Assembly: GCA_019038735.1 (NCBI GenBank)
Contig: JAHOYW010000005.1
Span: forward strand, 1 to 23,465
Reading direction: 5' to 3'
DNA: 23,465 nucleotides
Source of the DNA: Victivallales bacterium
Lineage (GTDB): Bacteria > Verrucomicrobiota > Lentisphaeria > Victivallales > Victivallaceae
Part shown: positions 7,458 through 14,589 of the stretch, piece after piece
Position numbering within the stretch: the stretch's first letter is position 1
How the letters are laid out: each line of letters opens with the position of its first letter
Made by a program: the position numbers and the translations under genes
Notes under the pieces: model-generated
Database searches by the model: none
What the model saw: the letters and a program-made list of their open reading frames with translations, nothing else
Told to the model about the DNA's origin: nothing

Positions 7458-8415
7458 ATGATTCCAAAATATGAAGAAATAATGCTACCGTTCCTCAAGT
7501 ATATTGCAGATGGGAAAGAACACGGGTTGAGTGAAACTCATGATGCCTTGGCTAAACAATTTAAATTGACAGAGGATGAGCTTAGAAAACTTTTGCCAAG
7601 TGGAAGACAGCCTGTGTTTAGAAACAGATTAGGCTGGGCAAGGACTTATTTAAAAAAAGCAGGACTTATTTAAAAAAAGCAGGACTTATTTAAAAAAAGC
7701 AGGACTTCTAACCTCTCCTAAAAGAGCCCATTTTATAATCAATGACAAAGGCTTATCACTTCTGAAAGAAAAACCAACCGAAATATCTTCTAAATTTTTA
7801 ACAAAATATGACGATTTTGTAGAATTTAAATCAAGGAAAAAAGATAAAAAAGACGATGAATATTTGTTGCAAGTCGAACTTATTAACAATACCGATCAAA
7901 CCCCAGAAGAAGCTCTTGAGTACGCTTATCAAAAACTCCATTCAGAATTATCTAAAGAATTACTTGATATTGTAAAATCATGTTCTCCTGATTTTTTTGA
8001 AAATCTTGTTATAGATTTACTTATCACGATGGGGTATGGAGGTTCAAGAAGAGAAGCTGGACAAGCGATGGGAAAATCTGGCGATGGCGGAATTGATGGA
8101 ATAATTAACGAGGATAAACTCGGACTTGATGTTATATATCTTCAAGCGAAGCGGTGGGAGAACACTGTGCCAGTAAAAGAAATTCGTGATTTCACAGGAG
8201 CACTTGCGTCTAAGAAAGCTAAAAAAGGAATATTTATTACAACTTCGAGTTTTTCAAAAAGTGCTTACACGTTTATCGAGCAAGTAGAATATAAAATAAT
8301 TCTGATTGATGGTGAACGCCTTGCAGATTTGATGATAGAACATAATGTTGGACTGTCTGCGGTAAGCACCTATCATGTTAAAATTATTGACTCTGATTAT
8401 TTTGAAGAAAATTAG
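7458..8415 (+). pseudogene. mrr: Mrr-type restriction endonuclease, frame broken by a 20-bp triplication
   Basis: Mrr is a type IV restriction enzyme that cuts methylated DNA. The N-terminal winged-helix part (MIPKYEEIMLPFLKYIADG to NRLGWARTYLKKAGL, 7458 to about 7670) stops at the TAA at 7671. The rest continues in the +1 frame to 8415, starting TSPKRAHFIINDKG and including the PD-(D/E)xK catalytic core: FFENLVIDLL, GDGGIDGII, then QAKRW, and the downstream GIFITTSSFS and DGERLADLMIE. The interruption is three copies of AGGACTTATTTAAAAAAAGC at 7641-7700. With one copy the gene reads straight through as 305 residues, close to E. coli Mrr (304). As written the products would be a 71-residue fragment and an unstarted catalytic domain. 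It may be decayed, phase-variable or misassembled. It is AT-rich against its neighbours and has no partner methylase. Confidence 0.9.
7641..7707 (+). repeat. 20-bp tandem repeat, three copies plus 7 bases, inside mrr
   Basis: The unit AGGACTTATTTAAAAAAAGC occurs perfectly at 7641-7660, 7661-7680 and 7681-7700, followed by the partial AGGACTT at 7701-7707. Each unit contains a run of seven A. Since 20 is not a multiple of 3, each copy gained or lost changes the reading frame of mrr. One or four copies leave it open; two or three close it. Confidence 0.97.
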
Positions 8416-8447
8416 CAAAACGCATAACACGCAAAATTGAAGATAAT

Positions 8448-8476
8448 CAAACTACTTAGTGCAATATATTAGTTTG
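8448..8476 (+). other. Hairpin after mrr without a T-run
   Basis: Perfect 7-bp arms CAAACTA (8448-8454) and TAGTTTG (8470-8476) with a 15-nt loop, 33 bases after the mrr stop. No T-run follows on +, so it is a weak candidate for an mRNA 3' end. It sits at the inner edge of the right structured element. Confidence 0.35.
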
Positions 8477-8479
8477 TGT

Positions 8480-8688
8480 GACAACTCGAACGCTCGCATC
8501 TTTTTTCAAAAAACCGCTGTGCTATTTTTGAAAAAAGCCGAGCTTTGTCGAGAGCTGAATGGGTCTAATGCGCCATCCTTCGCAAAGCTATGGATGGCTT
8601 AAGTTTCGACCGCTTAGGCGGTCGACCAACGCTGTCGCCCGTTGGATCAACGACCGCGGTCAAGCGGATTTTTATTTTAAAAGATTTT
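8480..8688 (-). repeat. Structured element, right copy (inverted partner at 7144-7370; omega-RNA/HEARO-like)
   Basis: Read on the minus strand it begins at the base after the pta stop and has the same order of parts as the left copy. These are the outer 38-nt block (8688-8651), then hairpin A (CCAAC, loop GGGCGACAGC, GTTGG, plus-strand 8626-8645), abutting hairpin B (TCGACCGC, CTAA, GCGGTCGA, 8606-8625), then ACTTAA. Hairpin C is longer here (GCCATCC, 13 nt, GGATGGC, 8572-8598), followed by GCATTAGACC. Hairpin D is a perfect 12-bp stem (8501-8512 with 8525-8536) with loop TAGCACAGCGGT, and the end runs GATGCGA to GAGTTGTCA. Loops and linkers are kept while stem bases change in pairs. The plus strand at 8654-8673 (CCGC, GGTCAA, GCGG, then T-rich) could also act as a weak terminator for transcripts coming out of mrr. 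Confidence 0.8.
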
Positions 8689-9699
8689 TTATACCATACT
8701 CTGGCAGACTGTTATTGCCGCTACTCCATGAATATCCTCAGCCGAACAACCACGCGATAAATCGTTGATCGGACGAGCCAATCCCTGTAGGATCGGTCCA
8801 TAAGCTCCGGCTCCGGCCAAACGCTGAGTTAGTTTATAAGCTATGTTTCCGGCATTTAAGTCGGGGAAGATTAAAACATTTGCCGCTCCGGCAAGTTTGC
8901 TGTCAGGAGCTTTGGATTTAGCTACTGATGGAACTATTGCCGCGTCAACTTGAAGTTCGCCGTCGGCGATTATATCTAAGTTTTCAGCTTCGATCTTAGC
9001 TTTGAATTTTTTGGAAGCTTCAACAATCTTGTCAAGAAGTTCGTGCTTGGCACTGCCGTAAGTCGAGAATGAAAGAAATGCTACTTTAGGAGTTTTCCCC
9101 ATCAATGAACGGTAGGTATTGCAGGTTGCGATAGCGATATCAACTAGTTGGTCGGCATCGGGATCAGGATTTACGGCGCAGTCCGCGAACAATAATACAT
9201 TGTCTCCGGATTCCGTTGGAGTAAGTAAATCCATTATCATGCAACTGCTACCAGTTTTGATTCCAGGGGAGGTGCCGACACAGTTAAATGATGCCCTGAG
9301 CATATCTCCGGTAGAGGCGATACTGCCCGCCACTAAACCGTCAACCATATTATTGCGGGTCATTAAAGCCCCAAAGAAAATACGATTTTTGATGGATTCT
9401 CGAGCTTGTTCGATGGAAATATTCTTTTTCTTGCGGATTTCTTTGAATTGTTCAGCGTATTCCTCGAAGAAATCACAGCTTAGGTAATCAAGACATGTGA
9501 ATTTACGTTCAGAGATATTGGCTTTCGCGCAAGCGGCAACGATTTCTGATTCAGTGCCGAGGACTATGACTTCAGAAGCAATTTTGTCTTCGATAATCAT
9601 GTTGGCGGCGGCGACTACCCGTGGATCCTGACCTTCGGGTAAAACTAATTTTTTAGCCCCTTGACGAGCTTTTTCTATAAATAAATCAATAGCAGACAT
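8689..9699 (-). CDS. pta: Phosphate acetyltransferase (phosphotransacetylase)
   Basis: It interconverts acetyl-CoA plus phosphate and acetyl phosphate plus CoA, working with AckA to make acetate and ATP. At 336 residues it is the short single-domain form without the N-terminal DRTGG regulatory region of the enteric enzyme. Visible motifs are KLVLPEGQDPRVVAAA near the start, FFGALMTRNNMVDGLVAGS, then SSCMIMDL, LFADCAVNPDPDADQLVDIA, LSFSTYGSA, DGELQVDAA, and the C-terminal NVLIFPDLNAGNIAYKL. The ATG at 9699 has AGGA 8 bases upstream. It follows ackA by 21 bases and should share its transcript. Its stop codon directly adjoins the right structured repeat. Confidence 0.97.
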   Translation of the reverse strand: MSAIDLFIEKARQGAKKLVLPEGQDPRVVAAANMIIEDKIASEVIVLGTESEIVAACAKANISERKFTCLDYLSCDFFEEYAEQFKEIRKKKNISIEQARESIKNRIFFGALMTRNNMVDGLVAGSIASTGDMLRASFNCVGTSPGIKTGSSCMIMDLLTPTESGDNVLLFADCAVNPDPDADQLVDIAIATCNTYRSLMGKTPKVAFLSFSTYGSAKHELLDKIVEASKKFKAKIEAENLDIIADGELQVDAAIVPSVAKSKAPDSKLAGAANVLIFPDLNAGNIAYKLTQRLAGAGAYGPILQGLARPINDLSRGCSAEDIHGVAAITVCQSMV

Positions 9700-9720
9700 G
9701 AATATATCCTTATGTTTGGC

Positions 9721-10926
9721 TTAAGCTGGATGAGTGATGGAAGTAACAACATTACGAGCTATCATCAATTCCTCGTTAGTCGGCATTACAACAATAGCTG
9801 ATTTGCTTTCCGGAGTTGAAATGACACCTTTTTTACCTAGAGTTTCCTCATTTTTCTTTTTGTCGGCAATAATACCGATGCAGTCTAAGTTTTTGATGAT
9901 TTTCCAGCGTATAAAGTCGCTCCATTCACCGATGCCGCCAGTGAAGACAATAGCGTCAGCTCCGCCTAACAAGGCGTAGTATGAACCAATATATTTTACA
10001 ATACGGCGAGTGAACATACGGCGCGCACGCAAGGCTTGTTGGTCGCCCTGCTTTTCCGCCGCAATAATATCACGCATATCAGAGCTGCCGATACCGGCAA
10101 CACCCAGTAAACCGGATTGTTTATTCAAAGTATCGTCGATTTCATTGCGTCCCTGTCCGAGTTCAACGAGACGAAGAACTATCGCCGGATCAATATCTCC
10201 GCAGCGAGTTCCCATGACCAGACCTTCCAAAGGAGTCATGCCCATTGTCGTATCCAGGACATTACCGTTACTGATTGCCGCCATACTGCAGCCGTTACCG
10301 AGATGACAGGTAATCAATTTCATGTGGTCATACGGCTTGTTGAGGTATTTTCCGGTGGCAATCGCGACGAAATGATGAGATGTTCCGTGAAATCCATAAC
10401 GGCGGATACCGTATTTAGTATAAAGATCGTAAGGAACTGCGTACAGGAATGCTTCAGGCGGCATGGATTGATGAAAAGCTGTATCAAAAACAGCAATATT
10501 AGGTATGTTGGAGAAAATCTTTTCGCAAGCTGTGATACCGCTTAAATTAGCTGGGTTATGCAGTGGAGCCAAAGCAAAACAATCTTTGATAGCAGCTTTT
10601 ACATTTGAATTTACTATAGCTGGTTTTGTAAAACGCTCGCCGCCGTGAACTACCCGATGCCCAATAGCCTGAACTTCAGACAGACATTTTATGACACCGC
10701 ATTCCTTATCTACGAGGATATCGCAAATACTTTTTAGCGCGTCAGCATGGTTTTTTACTTTCGGGTCAAATTCTTTTTTAAATCCATCATGGCGGGAATA
10801 AATCAAATGGGGGCAATCACTGCCTAGTCTTTCGACCATGCCTTTTGCTAAAACTGTTTCATCGGTCATTGCGAACATCGTAAATTTCAGTGATGAACTG
10901 CCCGCGTTTAATACTAGGACTTTCAT
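9721..10926 (-). CDS. ackA: Acetate kinase
   Basis: It makes ATP and acetate from acetyl phosphate, in the cytosol; it belongs to the ASKHA kinase superfamily. At 401 residues it has the normal length. Motifs are the N-terminal VLNAGSSSLKF, GHRVVHGGERF, VFDTAFHQSMPPEAFLYAVP, RRYGFHGTSHHFVA, CHLGNGCSMAAI, GTRCGDIDPAI and FTGGIGEWS. The ATG at 10926 has AAGGA 7 bases upstream. It is the first gene of an ackA-pta pair, with a candidate promoter and operator in the preceding 177-base gap. Together the pair marks substrate-level ATP formation by acetate fermentation, or acetate uptake in reverse. Confidence 0.98.
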   Translation of the reverse strand: MKVLVLNAGSSSLKFTMFAMTDETVLAKGMVERLGSDCPHLIYSRHDGFKKEFDPKVKNHADALKSICDILVDKECGVIKCLSEVQAIGHRVVHGGERFTKPAIVNSNVKAAIKDCFALAPLHNPANLSGITACEKIFSNIPNIAVFDTAFHQSMPPEAFLYAVPYDLYTKYGIRRYGFHGTSHHFVAIATGKYLNKPYDHMKLITCHLGNGCSMAAISNGNVLDTTMGMTPLEGLVMGTRCGDIDPAIVLRLVELGQGRNEIDDTLNKQSGLLGVAGIGSSDMRDIIAAEKQGDQQALRARRMFTRRIVKYIGSYYALLGGADAIVFTGGIGEWSDFIRWKIIKNLDCIGIIADKKKNEETLGKKGVISTPESKSAIVVMPTNEELMIARNVVTSITHPA

Positions 10927-10986
10927 GTCTTTTCCTTGTTTTTTATGTTATGTGCTAAGACAACCCAGCCCCCTGTGTCTTATAAA

Positions 10987-11016
10987 ATAATATAGAGCGG
11001 AAATCCCTATTTCCAA
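10987..11016 (-). promoter_or_regulatory. Candidate ackA-pta promoter with an overlapping dyad
   Basis: On the minus strand TTGGAA (11016-11011) is followed by -10 candidates TATATT (16-base spacer) or TATTAT (18-base spacer, 10992-10987). Between them lies an inverted repeat, GGAAAT, CCCT, ATTTCC (plus-strand 10999-11014), well placed for a repressor. The rest of the 177-base gap (10927-11103) is AT-rich, with no clear terminator for the upstream bax1-like gene. Confidence 0.45.
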
Positions 11017-11103
11017 ATAAAAAAATAATAATGTAAGGAAAAATATTGAGTATCTCATAAAGTCAGTATTAATATAAATAAATTTTAACTTTGAAGCATA
11101 TAT

Positions 11104-12345
11104 CTAGTTAGCTTTTTTGCTATTTTCATTTAATAGCTTATTCACTCGGGCTACTCCGGGGAAATCCCTGAATAAAAAACCTTTTTGTTGAAAATATGTG
11201 CTGTTTTCGAGTAATTGCCTTAAGTCGCCTTTGAGCAGGGCTCTGTCTACTCCCAGCAACAATGGTAAATCTGGATTAACTTCGCAAAACTCTAAGCGCT
11301 TGAGTAAAGCTCCGCGATGCCAGCGATGAAATAATTCCAAATGGATGATTTTGCCTTTTTTATTTTGGAAATTCAGATCCGGGAAAACTATTTCGTCTTT
11401 TTTAGTTTTGATGAAAGGGGTTTCGCCGCTTATTTTCCAGTCTTCGATTTTTTCTTTGAATAGACGATGGAAAATTATGATTTCTTCTGGTATGTAGGCA
11501 GTGAAATTGCGGTAATGTGATACTAAATTACTTGTTTCATCTAAATTTAAACGATAGATTTTATTGCTTAGTTTCACGTCGGCTTTGAGCTGCCATTTGG
11601 GCAGGGCGCAGACTGCCGGGAAAAATACTGCCAGTTGCAAACCGTATTTGCGGCTGTTTTCAAGAATGCTAGCCGGACCGCTGATTTTCAAATTCATGAC
11701 AATTATATTTTTTTCGCCGACCGGACTTTTGACTTGTTTTATTTCAGCCAGCAGACGAAAGAATTTAAGATATTTGAATAATCTCCGTAATTCAGCCGGG
11801 TCCGGTGAGGCAACTTTTACTTCTATTTCCGAGGCGTGGAATAATAATCCCTGTACTTGAGCACAATTATAGCGCTCAAGTAATTCGCGCGGGAAAACTT
11901 CCTTGAATTTTGTCAGTGTTTCATTTTCCGGCAGGTCAGCGAAAATATCATGTGTAACGAAATCTTTTATTTCAGCTTCATCAATTAGTCTTTTATGGTA
12001 TTCTGCGTAATCTTCCGCGCCTTTTTTTATTAAGTCCGCGGCTTTGAGAAAAATTTGCCGACGCAAGCTTGGATAATCGAAATCCTCCGCCTGAGAAAAA
12101 TCGCAACGATCCAATACCAGTTTATTCAATCCTCTGGTCAATTTTAAGTCACGATGAGATTTTAGAACAGGTTCGACCAGCTCCTCGATTTCTCCGCGAG
12201 TCAGGTTTTCGCCCTCTTCCTGTCCATGATATATGGTCAACAAATCCTCCGCAATCCGCAATAAAGAGCTATCGTTCGTTGCGATGAAATTCGGACGGAC
12301 GTATTTCCCCTGTTTGCGGAATTTTACTAAATCTTTTGTCAGCAT
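11104..12345 (-). CDS. DUF790 / Bax1-like nuclease, partner of the XPB helicase
   Basis: This 413-residue protein fits the DUF790 family, whose archaeal member Bax1 binds XPB helicase and acts as a structure-specific nuclease in a DNA-repair assembly. The N-terminal part begins LVKFRKQGKYVRPNFI, a typical DUF790 opening. A helical middle leads to QVQGLLFHASEIEV, and the C-terminal part holds the presumed nuclease site (VFPDLNF followed by IHLELFHRW), which resembles a divergent PD-(D/E)xK site. Its ATG shares one base with the TGA of the helicase gene (TGATG at 12347-12343), so the two are translationally coupled, which supports a complex. Function beyond the family is inference from this pairing. 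Confidence 0.85.
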   Translation of the reverse strand: MLTKDLVKFRKQGKYVRPNFIATNDSSLLRIAEDLLTIYHGQEEGENLTRGEIEELVEPVLKSHRDLKLTRGLNKLVLDRCDFSQAEDFDYPSLRRQIFLKAADLIKKGAEDYAEYHKRLIDEAEIKDFVTHDIFADLPENETLTKFKEVFPRELLERYNCAQVQGLLFHASEIEVKVASPDPAELRRLFKYLKFFRLLAEIKQVKSPVGEKNIIVMNLKISGPASILENSRKYGLQLAVFFPAVCALPKWQLKADVKLSNKIYRLNLDETSNLVSHYRNFTAYIPEEIIIFHRLFKEKIEDWKISGETPFIKTKKDEIVFPDLNFQNKKGKIIHLELFHRWHRGALLKRLEFCEVNPDLPLLLGVDRALLKGDLRQLLENSTYFQQKGFLFRDFPGVARVNKLLNENSKKAN

Positions 12346-13760
12346 CAGCGCCTCCTTTTGAAATTTTGGAAGCTTGATTTTTTATAAGCGCGATGTTCGC
12401 GGCGGCGTTTACTGACGTTTTCTTCGGAAGTGCCGGCACTTATCAATTCGTACAAAAGAGCCTGTTTTCCGTTGCCGGCACGGAGGATTCTGCCTAAGCG
12501 CTGGACGTGTTCGCGGATGCTGCCGCTGCCGGAAACTATTATTCCTACGCTCGCCTCGGGTACGTCAACCCCTTCGTTGAGAACTTTGCTGCTTATCAAT
12601 ACCGGGTATTTGCCGGAACGGAAAAAATCCAACATTTCTTTGCGTTCAGCGACTTTGGTATGATGCGTCAAAACCGGCATTATGAATTTTCGTCCGAGCA
12701 AATAAGCTGTTTTGTTGTCGGCGGTGAAAATAATTATTCGTTCGCCTTTATGGCTGATGATTAAATCCCAGACTTTACGGATTTTAGCGCGTCCGCTGCG
12801 GGCAATGCGTTTTTGTTCAAGGAAAGCGTTGAAAACTTTTCGTCCTCCCGGTATTCGCGCGCATAGTCCGAGAAATTGTGCCCAGGCTTCTTTGCGTTGG
12901 AAATTTATACCGTTGCGTTTGACAAAATCAAGGTAAATCTGCCGGTTGCTTATGTAGGCAATGGCTTCATCATTGTCCAATTCGACTTTCAATTGTTTTG
13001 TTTCGTATGGTGCGAGAATATTGCCTTCGAGTTCGTCAATATGAATTTGGCAACACAAAGGACCAATCATCTCAGTCAAAATCTGTTCGCCTTCGTATTC
13101 GAGTTCGGGAGTTGCGGTCAATCCCAAGCGGTATGGAGCGAGTGCCATTGAGGCGGCAGTACGGTTTATAGGACCGGGGAGGTGGTGGCATTCGTCAAAA
13201 ACGATAAAGGCGAAACGATTCCCCATGAATTCCATATTTATCACCGCGGAATCATAAGTTGTTACAGTAATATCGCGAATGTCGCGCGACCCGCCGCCGA
13301 GCATGCCAATTTGCATATTGAAAAACTTTTCCAGAACGCCAGTCCATTGTTGAAGTAAATCAATAGTCGGTACGACAATTAATGTTGGACGCTGAAGATA
13401 ATTGATAGCCTGTACCGCCAGAAAAGTTTTGCCCGAACCGGTCGGCAAAGCAGTTACCGCGCGGCATTGAGATTCTTTCCAGCGTTCCAAAGCTTCCTGC
13501 TGATGCTGTCGCGGCAAAAAATCAGTATTAAGTTTTAGTTTGAGCGGAGCAAACTTTTTTGCCTCATCTTTGTAAGCGCTATTGCATTCACGCAGAGCCA
13601 GCACCAGCGGAGCGTAAAGATGCGCCATACAGCGATGACATGAGACGCGTTCATCATATTTGATTTGGCGCAGTAAAGGGATGGGAAGTTTTTCCAGCGG
13701 CAGATTTTCAAGCAGCAAAGTACCCGCATCAAAGGCAATATTAACCGGGGCATTACTCAT
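12345..13760 (-). CDS. XPB/Rad25-type superfamily 2 DNA helicase
   Basis: This 471-residue helicase couples ATP hydrolysis to DNA unwinding. Visible motifs are the Q-type PRQHQQEALERW (83-94), Walker A PTGSGKT (106-112), motif II DECHH (189-193), motif III LTATPE (214-219), and in the second RecA domain IIIFTADNKTA, SSKVLNEGVDVPEA and motif VI QRLGRILR. The short N-terminal region includes FDAGTLLLEN, as in XPB-like proteins. The ATG at 13760 has AGGA about 10 bases upstream. The overlapping DUF790 gene downstream makes an XPB-Bax1 module. Such pairs are best known from archaea. A role in nucleotide excision or other DNA repair is likely but not shown here. Confidence 0.9.
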   Translation of the reverse strand: MSNAPVNIAFDAGTLLLENLPLEKLPIPLLRQIKYDERVSCHRCMAHLYAPLVLALRECNSAYKDEAKKFAPLKLKLNTDFLPRQHQQEALERWKESQCRAVTALPTGSGKTFLAVQAINYLQRPTLIVVPTIDLLQQWTGVLEKFFNMQIGMLGGGSRDIRDITVTTYDSAVINMEFMGNRFAFIVFDECHHLPGPINRTAASMALAPYRLGLTATPELEYEGEQILTEMIGPLCCQIHIDELEGNILAPYETKQLKVELDNDEAIAYISNRQIYLDFVKRNGINFQRKEAWAQFLGLCARIPGGRKVFNAFLEQKRIARSGRAKIRKVWDLIISHKGERIIIFTADNKTAYLLGRKFIMPVLTHHTKVAERKEMLDFFRSGKYPVLISSKVLNEGVDVPEASVGIIVSGSGSIREHVQRLGRILRAGNGKQALLYELISAGTSEENVSKRRREHRAYKKSSFQNFKRRR

Positions 13761-13798
13761 AATTTTAAATTCCTTGCAGCCCTTGATATTTAATATAA

Positions 13799-14059
13799 TC
13801 AGTTTTTTGGCGGGCGGAATGCTACGATAGCTCCGAGCACCAAAAATCCCATAATGAAACCGATTATACTTGTTCTGTAATCAGTACCTGTTGCTTTATT
13901 TACAAAAAGGAGCCAGAATGCGAATGCGAAAAAAAATCCGCCGGGAATTGCAAAGATAAGTCCTTTCCCCCAGTTAGGATAGTTTGCTGGAGCATCTTTC
14001 GGTAAGCTAATTCCCATAGGTAATTCGTAATTATCATTATTTTTTTCTTCATCAGTCAT
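13799..14059 (-). CDS. Small two-helix membrane protein, function unknown
   Basis: 86 residues. A charged, soluble N-terminus (MTDEEKNNDNYELP) is followed by two likely membrane segments, about 32-53 (LIFAIPGGFFFAFAFWLLFV) and 64-81 (TSIIGFIMGFLVLGAIVAF), and a short basic tail (RPPKN). With both ends probably on the cytosolic side it is a helical hairpin. It is 14 bases after ilvH and 38 bases before the helicase, on the same strand, so it is probably co-transcribed, but neither neighbour suggests a role. The start has only a weak GGAC upstream. I recognise no family. Confidence 0.7.
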   Translation of the reverse strand: MTDEEKNNDNYELPMGISLPKDAPANYPNWGKGLIFAIPGGFFFAFAFWLLFVNKATGTDYRTSIIGFIMGFLVLGAIVAFRPPKN

Positions 14060-14073
14060 GACTGCTGGTCCAT

Positions 14074-14571
14074 TTAAAATTCTTCATCCCTAGATAATGC
14101 GACACGACCGGAACGAGCAAGTTTGATTTCTCCGAAATCAGTGAGCAAACTAATGAAATCATCAATTTTGGTGGCTCTTCCCGAAAGTTCGATGCCGAGT
14201 TCATTTTTATGAACAGTAACAATTTTACCTTCGAAGATTTCTACGAGCTGAATAATTTGAGATTTTTTATTTGCGTCAGTAACCTGAATTTTCATTAAAG
14301 CGATTTCACGTTGAATAAAGTTCTGATTCGTTAAATCTTCGACTTTGAGGACATCAACGAGTTTATTCAACTGGCTGTCAATTTGCTCTATCACAGTTTC
14401 ATCACCTTTGGTAACGATAGTCATTTGCGAAAGTTTCGGATCTTGAGTTTCATTGACAGTTAATGAAGTGATATTGTAACCGCGTCCACTGAATAATCCG
14501 GAGACTCGCGCTAAAACACCAAATTTATTATCTACCAGTACGGAAATAGTGTGTGTGTCTTGTTTGCTCAT
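14074..14571 (-). CDS. ilvH: Acetolactate synthase, regulatory (small) subunit
   Basis: It binds valine and tunes the large subunit that makes acetolactate for branched-chain amino acids. At 165 residues it has the normal length. It has two parts: an N-terminal ACT domain (HTISVLVDNKFGVLARVSGLF, then GRGYNITSLTVN) and a C-terminal domain (ALMKIQVTD to ELSGRATKIDDFISLL). I chose the ATG at 14571, three codons inside the longest frame, because AAGGA then lies 9 bases upstream; the first ATG would overlap that site. The large-subunit gene ilvB/ilvI is not next to it, which is unusual. trpF precedes it by 18 bases. Confidence 0.95.
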   Translation of the reverse strand: MSKQDTHTISVLVDNKFGVLARVSGLFSGRGYNITSLTVNETQDPKLSQMTIVTKGDETVIEQIDSQLNKLVDVLKVEDLTNQNFIQREIALMKIQVTDANKKSQIIQLVEIFEGKIVTVHKNELGIELSGRATKIDDFISLLTDFGEIKLARSGRVALSRDEEF

Positions 14572-14589
14572 GATAATCATTCCTTATTT

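Larger units (their letters stand above)
7144..8688. mobile_element. Possible acquired cassette: mrr bounded by inverted structured repeats
   Basis: The 1.5-kb segment lies exactly between the stop codons of the convergent genes arfB and pta. It is bounded by the two inverted repeats and carries an AT-rich accessory defence gene. No transposase, integrase or recombinase is present and no clear target-site duplication is visible. The alternative is that each repeat is a separate copy of a dispersed 3'-UTR or standalone omega-RNA element, with mrr lying between by chance. Confidence 0.4.

Noticed and set aside
7641..7707. CRISPR array
   Set aside because: The repeats are directly adjacent without spacers and lie inside a coding sequence.
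7641..7707. Programmed -1 ribosomal frameshift at the A7 runs
   Set aside because: Restoring mrr needs a +1 (or -2) shift, not -1, and there is no stimulatory structure. Loss of one A by transcriptional slippage remains possible.
7864..8415. Independent 183-residue nuclease gene
   Set aside because: It is the catalytic half of the broken mrr; the TTG at its apparent start has no ribosome site and the frame extends upstream into Mrr sequence.
8480..8688. Integron attC sites or gene cassette
   Set aside because: GTTGGAT and ATCCAAC look like attC core boxes, but the element is over 200 nt with several hairpins, the copies are inverted, and the boxes are not shared by the left copy.
7144..8688. 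Group I or group II intron
   Set aside because: I find neither the group I P, Q, R and S segments nor a group II domain V, and the copies are inverted around a gene rather than containing it.
8559..8768. 69-codon plus-strand open frame over the right repeat and the pta end
   Set aside because: It lies across the structured repeat and antisense to pta, with no ribosome site or family.
12430..13151. Plus-strand open frames inside the XPB helicase gene
   Set aside because: They are shadows of a gene with all helicase motifs on the minus strand.
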